Shown: positions 63,138 through 64,000 of the stretch, in pieces
Numbering within the stretch: the stretch's first letter is position 1
Layout: each line of letters starts with the position of its first letter
Assembly: GCF_024137025.1 (NCBI RefSeq)
Contig: NZ_JAMYJR010000013.1
Coordinates: 391,860 to 455,859, forward strand
Source of the DNA: Paractinoplanes aksuensis
Lineage (GTDB): Bacteria > Actinomycetota > Actinomycetes > Mycobacteriales > Micromonosporaceae
Direction of reading: 5' to 3'
DNA length: 64,000 nt
Notes under the pieces: model-generated
The model's database searches: none
What the model was told of the DNA's origin: nothing
Seen by the model: only the letters and a program-made list of their open reading frames with translations
Position numbers and translations under genes: made by a program

Positions 63138-63849
63138 GTTCGGGGGTGAAGTCGGTACCGTGGCCGCCGAGCGTCACGCCGGCCTCGCGGGCCACGAGCG
63201 CGCCGGCCGCGATGTCCCACAGGTTCGTGTCGAGGGCCAGGCCGCCGTCGAGCCGGCCGGCGGCCAGGTAGACCAGGTTCAGCGCGGCCGGCAGGCGCCG
63301 GATGTCGCCTGACACGGGCAGCAACTGCCGGATCACCCGCGCCGCGCGCTCCTTGGTGGCCGGGTTGGGCTGGAAACTGACGCCGACCAGCGCCTTCTCG
63401 AGCGGCGGGCCGCCCGCCACGCGCAGCGGCTCGCCGTTCAGGAACGCCCCGCCGCCGGCGATCGCGCTGAACGTCTCGTTCGCGACCGGCTCGTGGACGA
63501 CCGCCATTCGCGGCTCGTCGCCGTGGTACAGCGCGATGCAGACCGACCAGGGTCCCGTACGGCTGATGTAGTTGCGCGTGCCGTCGAGCGGATCGATCAC
63601 CCAGTTCCAGCCGCTCGTGCCCCTGCGGCCGTTGCCCTCCTCGGCCAGCATGGCGTCGTCGGGCCAGGCCGCGTGGACCGCGTCGACGATCAGCCGCTCA
63701 CTGGCTATGTCGACGTCGGAGACCACGTCGTTGGCGTGGGCCTTGGGCGCGCCGACCCGCAGCGTGTCGCGCCGCTCCAATTGCAACCGCCCGGCCCGGA
63801 CGGCCAGGTCAGAGGCGAGTTCCCGTACGCCGGAAAGATCTCGTTCCAT
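63073..63849 (-). CDS. Inositol monophosphatase-family protein
   Basis: A 258-residue Mg-dependent phosphatase, with the start set at MERDLSGVRE; the frame is open further upstream only through low-complexity G/C runs. The metal sites are all present: AEEGNG, WVIDPLDGTRNYISRTGPW (IMPase motif 1) and WDIAAGALVAREAGV (motif 2). Family members hydrolyse inositol-1-phosphate, histidinol-phosphate or 3'-phosphoadenosine phosphate. The exact substrate is not predictable. It ends 65 bp inside the convergent hydrolase gene. Confidence 0.9.
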   Translation of the reverse strand: MERDLSGVRELASDLAVRAGRLQLERRDTLRVGAPKAHANDVVSDVDIASERLIVDAVHAAWPDDAMLAEEGNGRRGTSGWNWVIDPLDGTRNYISRTGPWSVCIALYHGDEPRMAVVHEPVANETFSAIAGGGAFLNGEPLRVAGGPPLEKALVGVSFQPNPATKERAARVIRQLLPVSGDIRRLPAALNLVYLAAGRLDGGLALDTNLWDIAAGALVAREAGVTLGGHGTDFTPELTIGAAPELWPALSELVRSAA

Positions 63850-63883
63850 GCCGGCCACGCTATCGGGCCGCGGGCACAGTCGC

Positions 63884-63923
63884 GGGGGGGGGGGGGGGGG
63901 GGCCCCGGGGCGCCCCCCCCCCC
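63884..63923. repeat. G19/C11 homopolymer block
   Basis: Nineteen G residues (63,884-63,902) are followed by CCCC, GGGG, CG and eleven C residues. The arms are complementary, so the block could fold as a hairpin, but a run this long is more likely a sequencing or assembly artefact. It lies just upstream of the phosphatase start. Confidence 0.7.
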
Positions 63924-64000
63924 ACGCCACCTCGGCCAGGGCACGCGTCGGGGTGGTCAGCGTGGCGGCGCGGGCGAGTACAGCCTCGGCCAGTGTGTCC
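63924..64000 (-). other. Possible partial gene at the right edge
   Basis: On the minus strand the last 77 bases read DTLAEAVLARAATLTTPTRALAEV without a stop, with good actinobacterial codon bias. It may be the end or middle of a gene cut by the homopolymer block and the window edge. Too short to name. Confidence 0.35.

Overview
The window is very GC-rich, densely coding DNA from an actinomycete. The best guess is a Micromonosporaceae member of the Actinoplanes type. The basis is GC-saturated third codon positions, frequent GTG starts, 4-bp ATGA/GTGA gene overlaps, actinobacterial gene sets (XRE plus small Cys proteins, SigB/F-type sigma factor, MmyB-type regulator, F420-type PPOX protein) and an actinobacterial-style c-di-AMP riboswitch in front of an NlpC/P60 gene. 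The genus is an inference. I saw no rRNA, tRNA, CRISPR array or insertion sequence.

Positions 1-12,900 look like a defence-type island. A left-truncated giant helicase with a DUF1998 module and a nuclease-like C-terminus is followed, with start/stop overlaps throughout, by a RelE-fold/UvrD-type helicase, a soluble Ser/Thr kinase with a TPR-like tail, and a second RelE-fold/UvrD helicase closely related to the first. Downstream lie a small convergent protein with a His/Cys pair reminiscent of CHAT/caspase-like proteases, and a coupled pair made of a GIY-YIG protein and a restriction-endonuclease-like protein. I do not recognise this combination as a named system. It is the main candidate for something undescribed.

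Positions 12,996-15,420 hold an HD-domain phosphohydrolase, an XRE-type regulator, two divergent small Cys-containing proteins and a truncated GntR-type DNA-binding fragment. At 15,460-23,560 there is a secreted Rhs/YD-repeat polymorphic toxin with a Hint domain and a C-terminal toxin-like domain. An imperfect 24-bp ArsR-like palindrome precedes it, and a pentapeptide-repeat protein (possible immunity) and two uncharacterised proteins follow. Positions 23,649-38,720 are mostly ordinary metabolism: SulP transporter, GH13 amylase, hydrolase, P450, glycosyltransferase, phytase-like esterase, TetR regulator, acyl-CoA synthetase, SDR with divergent MmyB-type regulator, PPOX and VOC proteins, and the NlpC/P60 hydrolase under its riboswitch.

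Positions 39,231-47,866 form an aerobic carbon monoxide dehydrogenase operon: medium (FAD), small (2Fe-2S) and large (Mo-Cu) subunits, an XdhC-YHS fusion, a MocA-like cytidylyltransferase, CoxD, CoxG and CoxE. The large subunit carries the form I motif AYACSFR. Then come a TetR/CPBP divergent pair with two palindromes, four exact-length 22-bp tandem repeats, a LysR regulator, a GntR-ACC deaminase pair, a SigB/F-family sigma factor and a GH1 beta-glucosidase. The right end has two tandem paralogous lipoproteins, an ABC permease/adaptor pair without its ATPase, a divergent two-component system, a glycosyltransferase, two membrane/hydrolase proteins and an inositol-monophosphatase-like protein. 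It closes with a suspicious G19/C11 homopolymer block.
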